A DNA stretch of 60,000 bases. Source: Acanthaster planci (taxonomy: Eukaryota > Echinodermata > Asteroidea > Valvatida > Acanthasteridae). The translations under genes were made by a program, and so were the position numbers. A model generated the notes under the pieces. The model made no database searches and was not told where the DNA came from. It saw nothing but the letters and a program-made list of their open reading frames with translations. The stretch lies in contig NW_019091451.1 of assembly GCF_001949145.1 (NCBI RefSeq), positions 223,806-283,805 of the forward strand, in the 5' to 3' direction. Positions 26,036-38,945 of this stretch are shown piece after piece; positions within the stretch are counted from its first letter, which is position 1; every line of letters starts with the position of its first letter.

Positions 26036-26626
26036 TAGTCCTCACTGACGTGAGACAATCCCGCCAAAACGGCGGGCACCAGTCTCCACTGCATGTTTGG
26101 TTGTTTGTTTGGTTGGTAGGGGTTTTTTTTATTTTTTTTTTTTTTTGATTAGGTGATGATATAGTGTGAAAAAGATGTAGTGAAGCTCATTTGGCTTGCC
26201 GATGAACGCGCTTTTTTTAAAACACCCGGCTACCACGTGCATCACTCTTTGACTGCAGTGGCAATCGATCTAGCTTTGCGACGGTAGTGGGCATAATGTG
26301 ACACAGATCTGAAGTTACCGTTTCTTTGGCAACTGCATGCACATATTTGCCGTTTAAATATCTGTCTTTCGCCTAACTGCTTTTCATTTTGACTTTGACG
26401 AGCTTGTCGTTTTCCTCTTTCCGTAAGTTGAAGCAATAGTTTCACAGATTTCCATTTCAAGTCACGAAGCAGGATGCCAGGCGGATTGAATTATGCCGTT
26501 GAAACTCTTGGCACGTGTCTTCGGTGAGGCCGAACTAGGTTCCGCTACCACGTAGGCAGAAAAGTGCAACATCTCTTCGGCTCCTCGTGACTGTTAAACC
26601 AAAATTGTCTCACACAGTGAGGACTG
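26036..26626. mobile_element. Possible DNA element with about 22-base terminal inverted repeats
   Basis: The left end, AGTCCTCACTGACGTGAGAC followed by AAT, is the reverse complement of the right end, ATTGTCTCACACAGTGAGGACT, apart from one substitution and one indel. The two lie about 590 bases apart. The interior includes long T runs and no transposase-like frame. A clear target-site duplication was not found, so this is a probable non-autonomous element. Confidence 0.5.
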
Positions 26627-28793
26627 CTTATCCTTCATTTTCTCGCGTGTGAGCCCGATCATCCGCCGCAGCGGTTCGCAAGTCAAAGCATTGTGTTCTG
26701 TGATTGCTTCTGAAAAGATCACTGGATTATACTTGTAACCAGTCCGATACCTGAGTCGGATGCGATCCATCTTAGGCCCCGTTGTTCTTCTGTCATCCCC
26801 AGTGCCGGCACCCAGGTTTCAAGGTTCCTTAAGCGCCGAGATTTCCGTTGATACATCGGGGGAGGGAACATTTGCGACATCCCTCTGAGGCTTTAACGGA
26901 TGGCATCGGGGATGCGTTCCGTCTTCATAAATGAAGGGCGTGCATCGCAAATTAAACGCTGGGGCACTCCGTGAACAATGATGTAAAGCGTGCTCCTACT
27001 CTGGTTAACTTCATCATGTTTTGTAGACGCAGACAGGGAGGTAATACAGGAAAGCAACGATCACTTATCTTGCCTGGGGCACTTTTTTAGCTGAACTTTA
27101 TAAAATTGTTTTGTACTTTCGACGTTTTTGCCGTTTTTCTGCACGTCTCTAACACTGCACTTCATCGCAAATGATCGCATTTATCGTTAGGGTTTATTGC
27201 TTTTGCCCTTTTCCATAAATAAACCAAATCCGCAGGCGTTAGGGTTCATCTGCACTGACCGATTAATCTCGAAATAAAAGTAATAAGTTTTGATAATGTC
27301 TGCATTTGCTTATTGCTTAAAAGAGAGCTATATTATTTTGCAAACCTTTTTCATTAGTTCTGACGACATTTCCCACGAATGATGGAATCATGTGATGCTT
27401 GCCAGGGAGAATTTCACGCCAGTGCGATTGCAATGCCTGAAGCACTTTCACGTGCAAGATTTGCTTTTCCTGGTTATTAAAGGAAACGGATTTATAATAA
27501 CGAGCGAACAAACTCCATTTCTTATCTGCTATTTGGTATCAACGGTCTCATCCTTCATAATTAAGAAGTGTGCACTGCTTTCTGGCCCGTACATTAGGCT
27601 GAAGATATCAGCACGCGCGGGCCTGCTATACCATAAATTATTAATATAGATCGATACACTGTGGCCGCATCTGCCCGTCAGTCTGCGGCCGTCTCAAAAC
27701 CACTGTCCCTTGAGGCGATCCTCAACCCCCCCCCTCTCAATCTGTTCCCGCTGCCTCCTTCTCGAGACCCTCTCCAAGTCAAGGAGCAACTTAGCAGATC
27801 GGTGGCGTCGTGACATGGCCTGGTGTACGCCCACACTCCACGAGAGATCCAGGACAGGCCAGCTACACAGCTGCTGGGCCCCAGGGAAAGTGACCAGCAG
27901 ACGATAGAGCTCTTGGACAACTATAATTCAACGGCTTTTTTGTTTATTCGGGTAATTTATGACAAAAGTGCATTGTCGGTTACCTTACCGAAATTTCGAA
28001 AAGGGCTGTGGGAATAAATTTAACTTATCATTCCTTAACGTTTCAAGTTAGGGGCATAGATTTGATTTGGACTGATATCGCTGAATCATACCTAACAGAA
28101 TTATCCTTAGATAGATTTATACAATGCAACTTGTATTTTGCTGGCTACGTATTTATTTTCTGAAACATTAATCGTTTCCTTTTCTGTGAAGACCGTGTTG
28201 CAAAATCTTATTTTGAAACGCTACATTTACCAAGCAATGAAAGAGGTCCCCTTTAACCAGTTTTCCGATTGTCGGTATGGAGGGTTGAACAGTATCCAGT
28301 AAGTGAATAATCAGAAAGATGACAACCCAATCCGGGTATGGAAGATCGAACTTGACATGAATGTCACAGTAGATAATGTCGTCTGAGCAGAATCTGTAGC
28401 CACAAACATTCATGTTATTCGACACGCTTAGTATTAACGTTACCCATATCTTCTTCCATGCTCAAAGCTTGCAATCTGGATAAATGGACACATTTACACG
28501 TGACGATTTTTCACCCTGCACAATCTTTATTTTTTTAATCTGCACAAGGATGTATTTCTTTTCTCCGTGATGACCTGCCGTTTAATATGGAGTAATATAT
28601 AGGCCTAGTTACACCCAGACTGTCGCATGAGCAACATTTTAACGTAAATAAATGAGCATTGCGTACAGGATATGAGTGTCGTCTGCCTCCAAAGCCGCGT
28701 GTTCCACATCTGGAGTAGAACTCACCCCTAATTTGGACCGAGGGGCTGGAACCTAAGATACCAAAGGCCACGTTGATTAGCCTCTTGTTTCAG
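26627..28793. other. Intergenic, with a GC-rich block at 27660-27910
   Basis: No gene is recognised. The block at about 27660-27910 is GC-rich with overlapping open frames on both strands and a C9 run (27726-27734). No protein family was recognised there. Confidence 0.5.
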
Positions 28794-28955
28794 TCTCGAC
28801 ATCAAACAGCCAAAACGCACCCAAAGAAAAATAACAACATGCTGCTTTCACGCGACAGATCTCCTGGGGCACGAGAAATGACGAGCGGAAACGAGAAGAG
28901 GATGCTCAGATTCAACCCTCCGTCCTTCTCTGTTTCTTTGCGTCCTTCGACACCT
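28794..28955 (+). CDS. Possible internal exon, product unknown
   Basis: An acceptor with a pyrimidine tract (CCTCTTGTTTCAG) precedes 28794, and a good donor (CCT|GTAAGC) follows 28955. The 162 bases between are open for 54 codons in phase 0 at both ends. The predicted peptide is basic and Ser/Pro-rich (it begins SRHQTAKTHPKKNNN), like a disordered protein segment. No domain or neighbouring exon was found. Chance pairing of splice-like words around an open frame remains possible. Confidence 0.25.
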
Positions 28956-31900
28956 GTAAGCCCCGCGGTTGGTGGGAAAAAACGCATGGATTTTAGCCTT
29001 CTGCCAACTCGTCAAGCACCTTTGGGCGGCTCGCTCTCTCTCTCCCTTTGTTTCCCCACGTCACTCTTATCCAACAAAATGTCACGATCACAATTCCGCG
29101 CAACGAAAATCGGTTCCATTAAGATTTCCTTGCACTGACATCCCTGGAATCTGCTTGTGTTTTTGCCACCCGTACCACCACAAAAAATGATGAAAATCGA
29201 CATTTCTGTTTTCGGTTCAAAAATGCAGGCGCTTTAACCAAAGGCGACATGCAGTGCAGCCTCCTATTTCCTTTAACTACTTTTTCTTGACTTGTTTTTC
29301 CCCAAATGTTGCCTCTTCTCGAACACTCCTCGTGGCGAAATGGACGGTTATTGATCAGCAACCGTGGCAAGTCACGACACTCCTGCAGGGAATTCCCGGT
29401 ACACTCTAAAACGAGACGTAGTCCCCCATTCCCCCCTCACGTCTGGAAATTATCTAGGCTTCCAGTTTAATAGCAAAAAATGGTTAAATCCGTCAACTGT
29501 TAATACACCCCCATGGGTTTGTTTTTATTTCATGTGTACGGCCACAGCATTATTTCTCATACTCCGAATGTGTCCAAACAGCCTAGAGCATTCTGTGCAA
29601 TAAGCACCCAGAAATTGCACTGTCACTCAAAGCTGAAAGTAGTGCGATAAAAGTGATTTATTTTCAAACCATAGACAATGAGCAACAAGGCATCAGTCAT
29701 ATCCACTGAATAGTTCCGGTGCAAAGGACATTTGTGGAAAGCAAAATTTGAATTTCTATTCCAGAAAAAATGACGTCCATTCGTCGTGAGTTTGCACGAA
29801 CGTGTAATTAGATATGCCAGCATACATTGCCTTCGTTTGACTCATGGAACATTAAGAAGTAAGACATGTCTTCACCATCGATTTAAGCACTAGACGCGGT
29901 GACACAAAACATGCTCCGATGTCAAATACGGTAAATGTAGTAATTTTTAAGTATTATTTTAAAAGTATTAACGTACTGTGTACTTTCTATTGGGAGACAG
30001 CGAACCCAGTAAATGCAGTAGTAGACAAAAATCAAAGAGGAAAAAAATCTAATTTGAGACTGAAAAACAGTTTGCTTTAATTGATGGAAGGTGCTCTGTG
30101 GTTGTGTCAAGCCTTCGCGTCTATTGAGTAAAGGAGTATATCTCAATTTGCAGTGTGAAAGTCACGATTTGCCATCTCACTGGGGGACAATAAACAGGCT
30201 TGCGGTTCGTGTTTCAAATCAAACACACCCCTCTGTGCTGCTTGTCACGGTAATTAGAGGGCTGCAGACTGGATTGGTGAATTCTCCTTGACAACTCGCG
30301 AATAGATGAACTCGGACGCTTTAAAGACAAGGAGAGTTTTAGTTTGGCGATTATTTTCAGCCTGGTTAAGAAGATCAACATCTGAAACACCAGTATGAAA
30401 TTCCCAATGATGTACTTGGTAGAGAGTTATTGAATGGATGTAGGAATTTATTTGATTGTTAATACAGATTTCATCGTAGACACTTTTTGAAACACTTCCA
30501 GAAATGAGATCATCGTTTTTCTTATCAAGCATTCAATGCTCAATCTTCGAGACAATTTCAATGATCGCAGTGAATATAATTGATTCTCTGCACACTTTCC
30601 AGTATAGAGATATCGGGAATCAGCGCGTAATTCAACTTGATTGTGCAGAATCCAGATAGTTTTATTCACTACAAAGTCCTTCCCCGTTGAGGGCACCCGT
30701 GTAACATCTCTTATTTTTATATCGTTCCCTTGGCCAGTTACCATGAAACGTCACACCTAGTCTTGAAGACATCCTATTGATGAATGTATTTTGCGCAGCG
30801 TGACTGAAAGACGTGGGACTTATGGGCGGAAGCTTCATCATAATTTAACATGGCAGAACCGATTATTTCTGATTTGGAAAGACCTGATGCCAATCACATT
30901 CGACAGTCCCAGAGAGTCGTGCGTGTATTTTCGGTCGATCGTGGTAGCAATTCCATTGCGTCCGTGACGCCAGCAGGTCCAAATTATACTTACATCCCCC
31001 CCCCCGTCCGAACACGTGTCTTCGCTCGAGCCAAGACTTTCATCTGCAATTTTGGTCACTTCCTCGGAAGGAAGGACGACGGCGCGAGGTGCTGTTAGAG
31101 TGCGAAAATTGACCGCGCGCCTCATAGGCCCTACGCGCTCAATCGGACCCGTGTTTTCGTGTTTTCGGCCTGGTTATATCCCCGCGGGGGTGTGCAGTCT
31201 ACTATTTACCACTGCTGCACAAAAAGTCCACTGCTAGACGACACCAGTAATTCCTTGTAAGAAGATTTTGGCGGGAAACCTTACTCCTCGGCGTGCGCAA
31301 GCAAAAAGCATTGGACCGAGCCACATCTTTGTTATCTCATGTCTTGCTCTTCTGCTTGCCATTTACTCGTTTTCTCGTCTGTTCCTTGTATTCGAAATGA
31401 CGAAATGGGAGAAAATTGCCAAAAATCCGTTATTGAGGAAGCCAAACGGCCTTTTTTCCCACGCGGACGGGACGACTATCAGTGAAGAGAGTGGGCACAG
31501 CCTAATTTCAATCTCTTAACACAGTTCGTTTAGTTTCTGCCTTGTGTTACTCAATACACGTCTTTCTGAAGATCCACTCTCCCCCAAGAGTTCATTCAAT
31601 GCGGTATTAGGAGTACAAGAGAATCCCGCGATAAATGTAGTGAGTTCGCTGTAATTTTGTGCCGAGGTTGTCAACCTTTCGTTTCCAGCAGACTAGAGCT
31701 CTGAACTGTGTTCGTCTGTCGTGAGCCGCGAAGCTGGGCCTTTCTGCCGATTCGGATATTGCAATAAACCTCTTAGCCCGGGTCCTGACCGCGAAACACG
31801 ATACAATCGTTCCCCATTCAGATTTGATTAGTGCTCCCCGTGCGCAGCAAAAGAGTTTATTTTATGCACAGGCAGCGTCTAAATATAGCGGGAAGAAAAT

Positions 31901-33327
31901 ACTCGGAAGAACCGACGCACAGCTGTTCAGTGCCTTGTGTATTGAACGTGCCAAACTCCAACCACGGTGAATGATTAAAGGCAGTGTTTTGAGACAATTC
32001 TTGTTACCTGCGCGCCTCACATATCAGGCTGCTGTGGCAATGCCACACATGAGAAAGTAATAATTTAATCTGCGCACAATATTAAGTTGCAGGATATAAA
32101 CGATGAGGCGCACGACTCTGAGGAATCAACCCAAGATTCTCAAACCCAAACCACGTGCACGAGTAGTGAGGAACCGCGTCTGCACGCGTGTTCCTCTAGA
32201 GGGATTACTGTCACACCTGTTTCGTCACTGCGATTGAGATGACAGTTTTGAGGGGAGTTATTTGACCGAGTAAGTGGGACAAACACCGGAGATTTAAAAT
32301 GTTTGTTATCATGAAGCAGATGAGCAAACACACGTCGAGGAATAATATGTCAGATGAGCGCCACGTGGGGTTTGCGCTCGACGCCAACTTCGCTCCCATC
32401 CTCCACGTCTTTAGATCGGATTGACTGATACAATCTCAGGCGGTTGACTATCATTTCACAAGCGAGATATCAGGAATTACAGGTGCACCTCCTTGCTTTG
32501 GATAGATTTCGAGGACGGGGTTGGATTAATAGGGGGTGTGCAGTCCAGGGGTTGAATTTGAGTAAGTAGTGCAGCGCCGACTAAGGGCGCCTTTCAATAT
32601 TTTGATCCGTATCCGCGTTCGTTGGCTTCGTTTAGCTCCTATCCGCCCCGAGCTGAAGTGCACCCTCATTCGGCGAAAAGAACGACAGATGGTTACAAAC
32701 AGGTTCTTGCACTTGTTCTGCGTGTACGCAAAGATTAATACTGGAGTAAATTATTTACGCGTATTCAGCGTGCTCTGCGTCAAACGCGCGTACACTTGCG
32801 CGCCTCATGGCGTGCCTATTCGGTAGGCACTAAAAAAAAATTACGCCCTCTTTTGTTGCGCTCGGAGCGGATACATTCAAAGAACTCGCTCCGCAACTTA
32901 TATGTTGTCGGGAACACAACAAACTTGGGTCTGCAATTCCTAAAGGTGCCTTTCAACCCGCGTGTTCAGTGCGCCTTGGCTCTGTCACTGTAAATAAATA
33001 AAGGGTGAGTGATTGATGACACTGCACGACGGCATGTTTCCATTTCAAGATAGAACACTTCCTTTCATATTTTCGGCATTGCTGCTTGTCGCCATTATTC
33101 CTAGGATAAGGGAAGGAAAATCAATAGCGAAGGAAAACTGAATGGTGAAAGACTGGACACCTGACTGGGTAGACTTGCGCTAACCTTTGTAATTCAGACA
33201 TTAGGCTCCAGTGTTCTCACAAGTACACCTTCAATCACGACATTTTTGCCAAAATATTAATGTATGAGACCACAGGTCTTTGCCCCATTTAATGTGTTGC
33301 AAAAAAAGATGAATATTCCACACCTGT
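28956..33327. other. Intergenic, with a CpG-rich patch near 31000-31250
   Basis: No exon is supported. A C10 run lies at 30996-31005 and is followed by a CpG-rich stretch to about 31250, which could be regulatory. The stretch 32560-33000 is also CpG-rich with repeated GCGCCTTTCAA/GGTGCCTTTCAA words at 32587 and 32944. Confidence 0.5.
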
Positions 33328-33756
33328 NNNNNNNNNNNNNNNNNNNNNNNNNNNNNNNNNNNNNNNNNNNNNNNNNNNNNNNNNNNNNNNNNNNNNNNNN
33401 NNNNNNNNNNNNNNNNNNNNNNNNNNNNNNNNNNNNNNNNNNNNNNNNNNNNNNNNNNNNNNNNNNNNNNNNNNNNNNNNNNNNNNNNNNNNNNNNNNNN
33501 NNNNNNNNNNNNNNNNNNNNNNNNNNNNNNNNNNNNNNNNNNNNNNNNNNNNNNNNNNNNNNNNNNNNNNNNNNNNNNNNNNNNNNNNNNNNNNNNNNNN
33601 NNNNNNNNNNNNNNNNNNNNNNNNNNNNNNNNNNNNNNNNNNNNNNNNNNNNNNNNNNNNNNNNNNNNNNNNNNNNNNNNNNNNNNNNNNNNNNNNNNNN
33701 NNNNNNNNNNNNNNNNNNNNNNNNNNNNNNNNNNNNNNNNNNNNNNNNNNNNNNNN
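33328..33756. other. Assembly gap (429 N)
   Basis: An unbroken run of N. Open frames drawn through it are artefacts. Confidence 0.99.
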
Positions 33757-36700
33757 GACACTGGCGATCAAGGAGCCTAGATCGGAAAAGGACAATCTTG
33801 CCAGGAGGATCGGTGAGGAGGGGTGGAACTTGTAGTCGAGACAAGCAGCCAGTGATGTGCCACGAGTGTTAATAGTCCTAATCCCGTGTTACACTTGACT
33901 TGCTATGCCGCGGTTTGAAATTTCAACTCGTGGCGGGCTGGCTGGGTATTGCGCTATCAAGCTCGGCGAGCACGCTGCCAGCCCGGGTGCCTGACCGGGC
34001 GCGTGAGGCTGGGCCCAGGCCGATGTGCAGCCGCTGCTTCGGCCCCCCGGGGGAAATCTCGCCGCGTTTCTTGACCTTCTGAAAGACGCATAGTGTTTAC
34101 ACTGTGCTGATTGGATGTCTCCCTCCGACATGTGATGGTTGGGAGTCGGGACGCATAATCATTAAGTTCGGTAATGGAGCGTGCGTCGGCGTCAGGAGTT
34201 CGGGCAGCACACCCGAAGTAGGGAGAAAAAACGCCACCGACGATTTCCATTAAGGCTTTGCATCTTTGCAAGTTGCGATCGTATGGAAGGTTTTACCCGC
34301 GTGTAACTTTTATTCCCCGACCACCTTGACTATAGGAATTTATCCCTCTGCTGCATTAATGCTCACATACAATAAGTCGACGGAAACTGCTGCAGGGTAC
34401 TTGAATCAGATCTATGATGCACCATCTTCTTCGAAACACAGTGCATATCAGAGAGTGCATTTTTGACCCTGTAAATGGCTGAAATGCCATCTCGAAGATG
34501 GGGATTCGAAAGAAAACCGCATCAATGATTCATGGACGTGTCTCTTCAGGGAGACGCTACGGGAAAGATAGATCCCGGCACTACACCAGGTTCACCCGCC
34601 GATATAAGTCTGTGCCCGTTTTCCACAGAGCGTGCGAGTGAGAGTGAATGTGCATATATAGAAATCAACCAAAGTGGGGTTTTCTGTTGCCGTTGTGTCA
34701 CTGAACTCGCAACGGGCCTCCAAAATAAACCATCTGTCCGCTCCATGCCTCAAACAGCCTTTATTAACGCATCCATCCCCAGTGGATTATGTGCAGTTGG
34801 TTATTGCACATGCCCGGGGTTTACGATTTTTTTTTATTCCAAAGGTACATATATGTCTTCTTGTTAATTGACACGTAGATGGATTTGTCTGCGAAGAATT
34901 ACTATTCCCCCAAAATGTGCAGGAATTGACAAGGCAGAAATTAATGTCAATTTCGAAGGTCGCTAACCATCAGCTCCAACAACCACTTAACTATACGGAA
35001 TTTACCGGAAGTAAATAAATGAAAGGGTGTGTTTTCCATTTGAATTCATGGTAACAATGCATTTTGACTGCGTGTTGACACCACGAGGTCGACAAAAAAA
35101 TGCCCGTTGCATCTGCGTTGTCATGCCATAAAAAACACTTCTCTTATCAACCAGATTTTTCTCATAGTAATGTGTACATTTTGGCCGTGTCTGATACTAT
35201 AATGTATACTTTTTGTTAGCGTCATCTCAAGCCTCAAGCACGCTAGTACTGATTGTGCTCGGCTGTATTTGTAGCAAGCAATTTCCCAACTCTTTTATGT
35301 TCTTAGGAGACTTGACGTTCTCGTTGCCAGTACAGCTCTAGTCACTGACAAAGGGGAGGAGCCCTTCGTGTTGTCCCTCAGTTTGGCGATCAATGACAGG
35401 CTTTGCTGACGTCGGACATTTGCATGTTGCGCCCTGGAGTGTGTAAGCCGCCTTGATCCCGCAACCGGAGAGGCTTACGGTTTATTCAATGTTATCACAC
35501 GCGTGCGTCACTTGTCGAGAGACTCGTTTCAACTCTTACGGACAGTTCCTTGATTTGTAGACAAGCGCCAGATTGCTTGAAGCCTGGTAAAATTGACGGT
35601 CAAGAAGCAGCTAAGGGCTCAGTCGAGGTAGTTCTGAAAACGTGCGAGTTTGGGGTCTTGAGTTAAGAAAAGACAACCTCTGGAAAGAAAAGCTCTTCTA
35701 AAACTTATAAAATAAATTCCTCAGTGCAAGTAATTTTTCTACTTTAAAATTGTATGACGTTATCCCATGCATACAAAACTGATCAACGGGGTAAATAATT
35801 CCAACAATCGTGCATGGTCTTTCAGTTCAAGGTACAGTACCACGTTTGCAGCTGTCCTTTAAGTAACTGGCGAAATTATTGCTGAAAGCATACTTGGTTT
35901 AAATACAACTATCAGACTAAGCTCCTTGTTAAACAGGTCTTTCAGTCAAGTTGTTATTTTGAAGAAAGGAGTGGAAGGAGGACATCTCCAACGAAGTTCG
36001 TGTTCGGCAAATTAGCGCGCCATTCAAGCGTTGGCACACTGCGCACGCGAGTGTGGTAGGTTCCGTTGATTCAGTGTGCGATCTTCGCGTAGCTCCAATC
36101 CACTGAATGAGAGCGTGTCCCGGAGGCTGAATTTGTTAGATTTGAAATCCAGATCCTAGAATACTGTTTTTCTCGGAGTATACAACTTTCACTGTGCGCA
36201 AACGTAAGGTTTGTCGTTAAAGCACCCTACTATTTTGAAACACTTTGTCACCTCAAAGGAAATATAATTGTACAACTGGCAAATGAACGACTGTATTTTT
36301 ACGATTCAGTGTTGCTCCAATGACGTCAACCATCTGGACTAGACTTAATTGCAGGAGGAACGTCAGGACACCTTTTCATTTGTATCCCTGTTTGCCCTTT
36401 TAGAAGGTTTTGTCAGCCATTTGCGTGTTCTCTTCAAATCATATCCAACTCTTGAACTCTTGTTATTCAACAGAAGTGGAAACAGGTGGAATGCGATTCC
36501 TTCATTCCTGGAACCGAACGGCACACATAGCTCTTTCTATAAATATACAAATTCGAAATTGACGTCCACATTCTGTTGTCCCATTTACGTATATTTTCGC
36601 CGCCTGAAGTGCTCCAGTTCGGTCCCAAGGGGCCTGCCATCGACCCAACTGCTTGATACACCTAAGTGGGATAGTGACGCGAAAGTGTCCAGCCCGTAAA

Positions 36701-37528
36701 ACTCATGAAATTGCATGAGGCCGGCAGTAAGTGGTCTCCTGACTCCCCCCCCCTCCCCCACAGCCCGTTTTCGGGGGGAAAGGCGCATGTGTAGGGGTGG
36801 ATGACGGACAAGTGCGTCTCACGTCAGGGGTGAGAATGAAGTAGCGGCCCGAGAAACTCTCTTCGACTTTGCTCCCAAGAACAGGCAGAACTCGACATAA
36901 GGGGCGCTGGTTTAGCGCAAGGCAGTGTTATTCCGACCGAGGGGTAGCATCGACTTGACTTGACGTGCAAACAAATCCTTGTTTGCGCATCGCCTGGCCC
37001 CTGGGGTGGAGCACGTATTTCTGGTGTACTTTAGCTTATGTCCGATCGGTTCGAGGGTCACCTATCCCTTACAGCCTTTTTTCAACATTTAGGAGCTAGA
37101 TTTAGCCAGTTCGAGCGCAAACGCGGAGAAGTTTGTTTTTTAGTTAGACCCTCGAGACTTGGCCGCAACAGTCAAGCTTAGCTGAGCAAAATGTAGAATC
37201 CAGATTCGGAAAATATTCCCAACCGGCCTCTGCTATTTCTCTTTCTAAGAAAATTAATGGGCTTGAGGTGTCGCCGACTCGGACGACCTCTGGTTTCCTA
37301 TGAGCTTGTTCTCATCTGACATTTCCACGCCGATCGCGATCGCATGTGGAATGAAGTCATCAATGATCCGATCTCCCACTGAAAAGTTCCGATCGAAAAT
37401 TCGGACTTTTTAGCAATCTTCAATTAGTCTTTAATAGGGCCAATGAAATCGATTTCATGTAAAAATGAACGAGACTTAAATCTTATAGATTTAAAGCGTA
37501 TAGTTTGCTGTAAGCGGTCAATTAAATC
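33757..37528. other. Intergenic, with a GC-rich island next to the gap
   Basis: The stretch 33920-34080 is strikingly GC- and CpG-rich (for example GCCCGGGTGCCTGACCGGGC) against AT-rich surroundings. It may be a CpG island or regulatory block, and it may relate to why assembly failed just upstream. A C9 run lies at 36745-36753. A 116-codon frame at 36349-36699 has no recognisable domain. Confidence 0.5.
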
Positions 37529-37636
37529 AATAAGGGCGTTTCACAATAGCGCGCCTCCAAGAGTCTGCCCAGCATTGGCCAATCACAGTGCGCGAAATTT
37601 GTTGACCGAATGCGTGTTCGGAAAGAGTCGACCACA
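37529..37636 (+). mobile_element. Palindromic MITE family, truncated copy (left arm only)
   Basis: AATAAGGGCGTTTCACAATA, then GCGCCTCCAAGAGT, then TTGGCCAATCACAGTGCGCG match the left arm of the elements at 40828 and 43730, ending near GAGTCGACCACA. The right arm is missing, so this copy is either truncated or broken by deletion. Confidence 0.8.
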
Positions 37637-38678
37637 GACATGCAAACACATAGACCACCAGTGTTGCCACAGGCATAAATAACCTGTAGACCGACAGCGG
37701 CTGTGGAAATCAACGTGTGGATGCCGTAATGAATACGGCGCCCGACTAAATATGAAATCATGGGCGGAAGTAGTTTAGCAGTGTGCGTAAGTCTATGGCG
37801 GAATCTCAGGATGAGTGATACAAATCAGAAATTTAGGATGATAATGCCCTGACGGCGACTGAAAACCCTGTACACCATTTACTATGTGATCCACTTCAGC
37901 CACGTATTTGTTTATTTTTTCAGAAATTAATTCGGTCTTTGCACAATGAATGATTGAATTTGGAGCAACGTGCAAGACGTGCCCGACCTGTCGCCACGGT
38001 CACGCGTGCATGTGCCCCTACTGCGCATGTTCATCATTAAAAAAAACGGGGACGAGTTCCACATACGAACAACACAAATTTTCCCTTAACATGTTTAACA
38101 ACAGCCGTCAGAAGGTGATAACGTGACACAAAAAAGTGAAATTTGGCAAGGAAAATTCAGAAGCATTTACCACGTTACCTGTGCAGTGTGCACAAAGGTC
38201 AGTAGTGCACAGGGGCATCTAGTCCGGTGTTACTTCAAATTAAACTCTTTTCCTCTTAAGAAGTACGTGCACTACGTACATGTACGTTTGGCAAGTACTA
38301 GTATTTGAATGGGGCAAAATAGCCCATAGTTTCTCAACAGTAGGCTGCTTTAATGTAGCACTTATATTGTGGACCATGAACTGCGGCTTTTCTTTAAAAA
38401 ACAAAATGGTAGGCTTGCATTTCTTTAATATTTTGGACGACATGAAGGAATTCCGTATACAGACACCCTTTGACACTCTGTGTGCAGACCCTATAAAATT
38501 CAAATTGTTTTCGAAGTGAATACCTCAGAATTTTCACACTAAATGTGACTTTTTAGGACACGTTAGGCCGATTGCTTTCAGATAGTTACTACATTTAGTC
38601 ACTCTGGGGAAAAATTTGGGGAAGTGGAGCCCGTAATAGAATTTGCAATAGAATTTTTTCCTGCATGAAATTGACATA
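37637..38678. other. Intergenic, nothing supported
   Basis: No exon is seen. GTACATGTAC-type palindromes occur near 38270-38290. Confidence 0.5.
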
Positions 38679-38739
38679 CTCTACTCAGTGGAGTGTTAGT
38701 ACCCGAAAAAGAGGAATACTAACACTCCACTCAGTAGAG
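38679..38739. repeat. Hairpin with 23-base arms
   Basis: CTCTACTCAGTGGAGTGTTA followed by GTA, and its reverse complement ending CACTCCACTCAGTAGAG, flank a 15-base loop with a single mismatch. Because the arms contain the palindromic-like CACT/AGTG unit, the arms themselves can refold. Confidence 0.85.
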
Positions 38740-38780
38740 CTAGGCCTACACGTACATGAATGATGTAAGACTCTATGACT

Positions 38781-38945
38781 ATGGGCCTCAAGCTGGACCA
38801 ATTAAGAGAGGACACAATTTTCCAAGCAGTGGAAGCTCCTTTGGTCAAAACTGCACTTCGCTATTTCACGAACGACAACAAAATGAATTTTTCCGACAAA
38901 CCTTTTTTTGCAACTGAAGAGGGGGTGCTTCTGCTCAAAGTGGAT
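38781..38945 (+). repeat. Old dispersed repeat, copy 2
   Basis: This matches copy 1 (1463-1661) in shared blocks: GGGCCTCAAGCTGGACCA, GAAGCTCCTTTGGTCAAAAC, TTCACGAACGAC, GAAGAGGGGGTG. A 69-codon open frame (38775-38984) covers it but is not preserved in copy 1, so it is not annotated as a gene. Confidence 0.5.

Noticed and set aside
27678-27920. GC-rich block with frames on both strands, possible retroelement fragment
   Set aside because: No reverse transcriptase or integrase motif is visible, and the frames switch without a consistent reading.
28168-28425. 85-codon minus-strand frame with hydrophobic stretch
   Set aside because: No family recognised, and AT-rich hydrophobic frames are common by chance.
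30254-30744. Two overlapping minus-strand frames (98 and 92 codons) that might be one frameshifted gene
   Set aside because: Frames of this length are expected by chance in 60 kb, and no family was recognised.
30850-31098. 82-codon frame with an excellent ATG context
   Set aside because: It runs across a C10 run into a CpG-rich patch, where stop codons are rare. No domain or donor was convincing.
33231-33872. Long frames on both strands across the N run
   Set aside because: They exist only because N codons are read as open.
36349-36699. 116-codon frame after a splice-acceptor-like TTGCAG
   Set aside because: No donor or domain was found, and the composition is not clearly coding.
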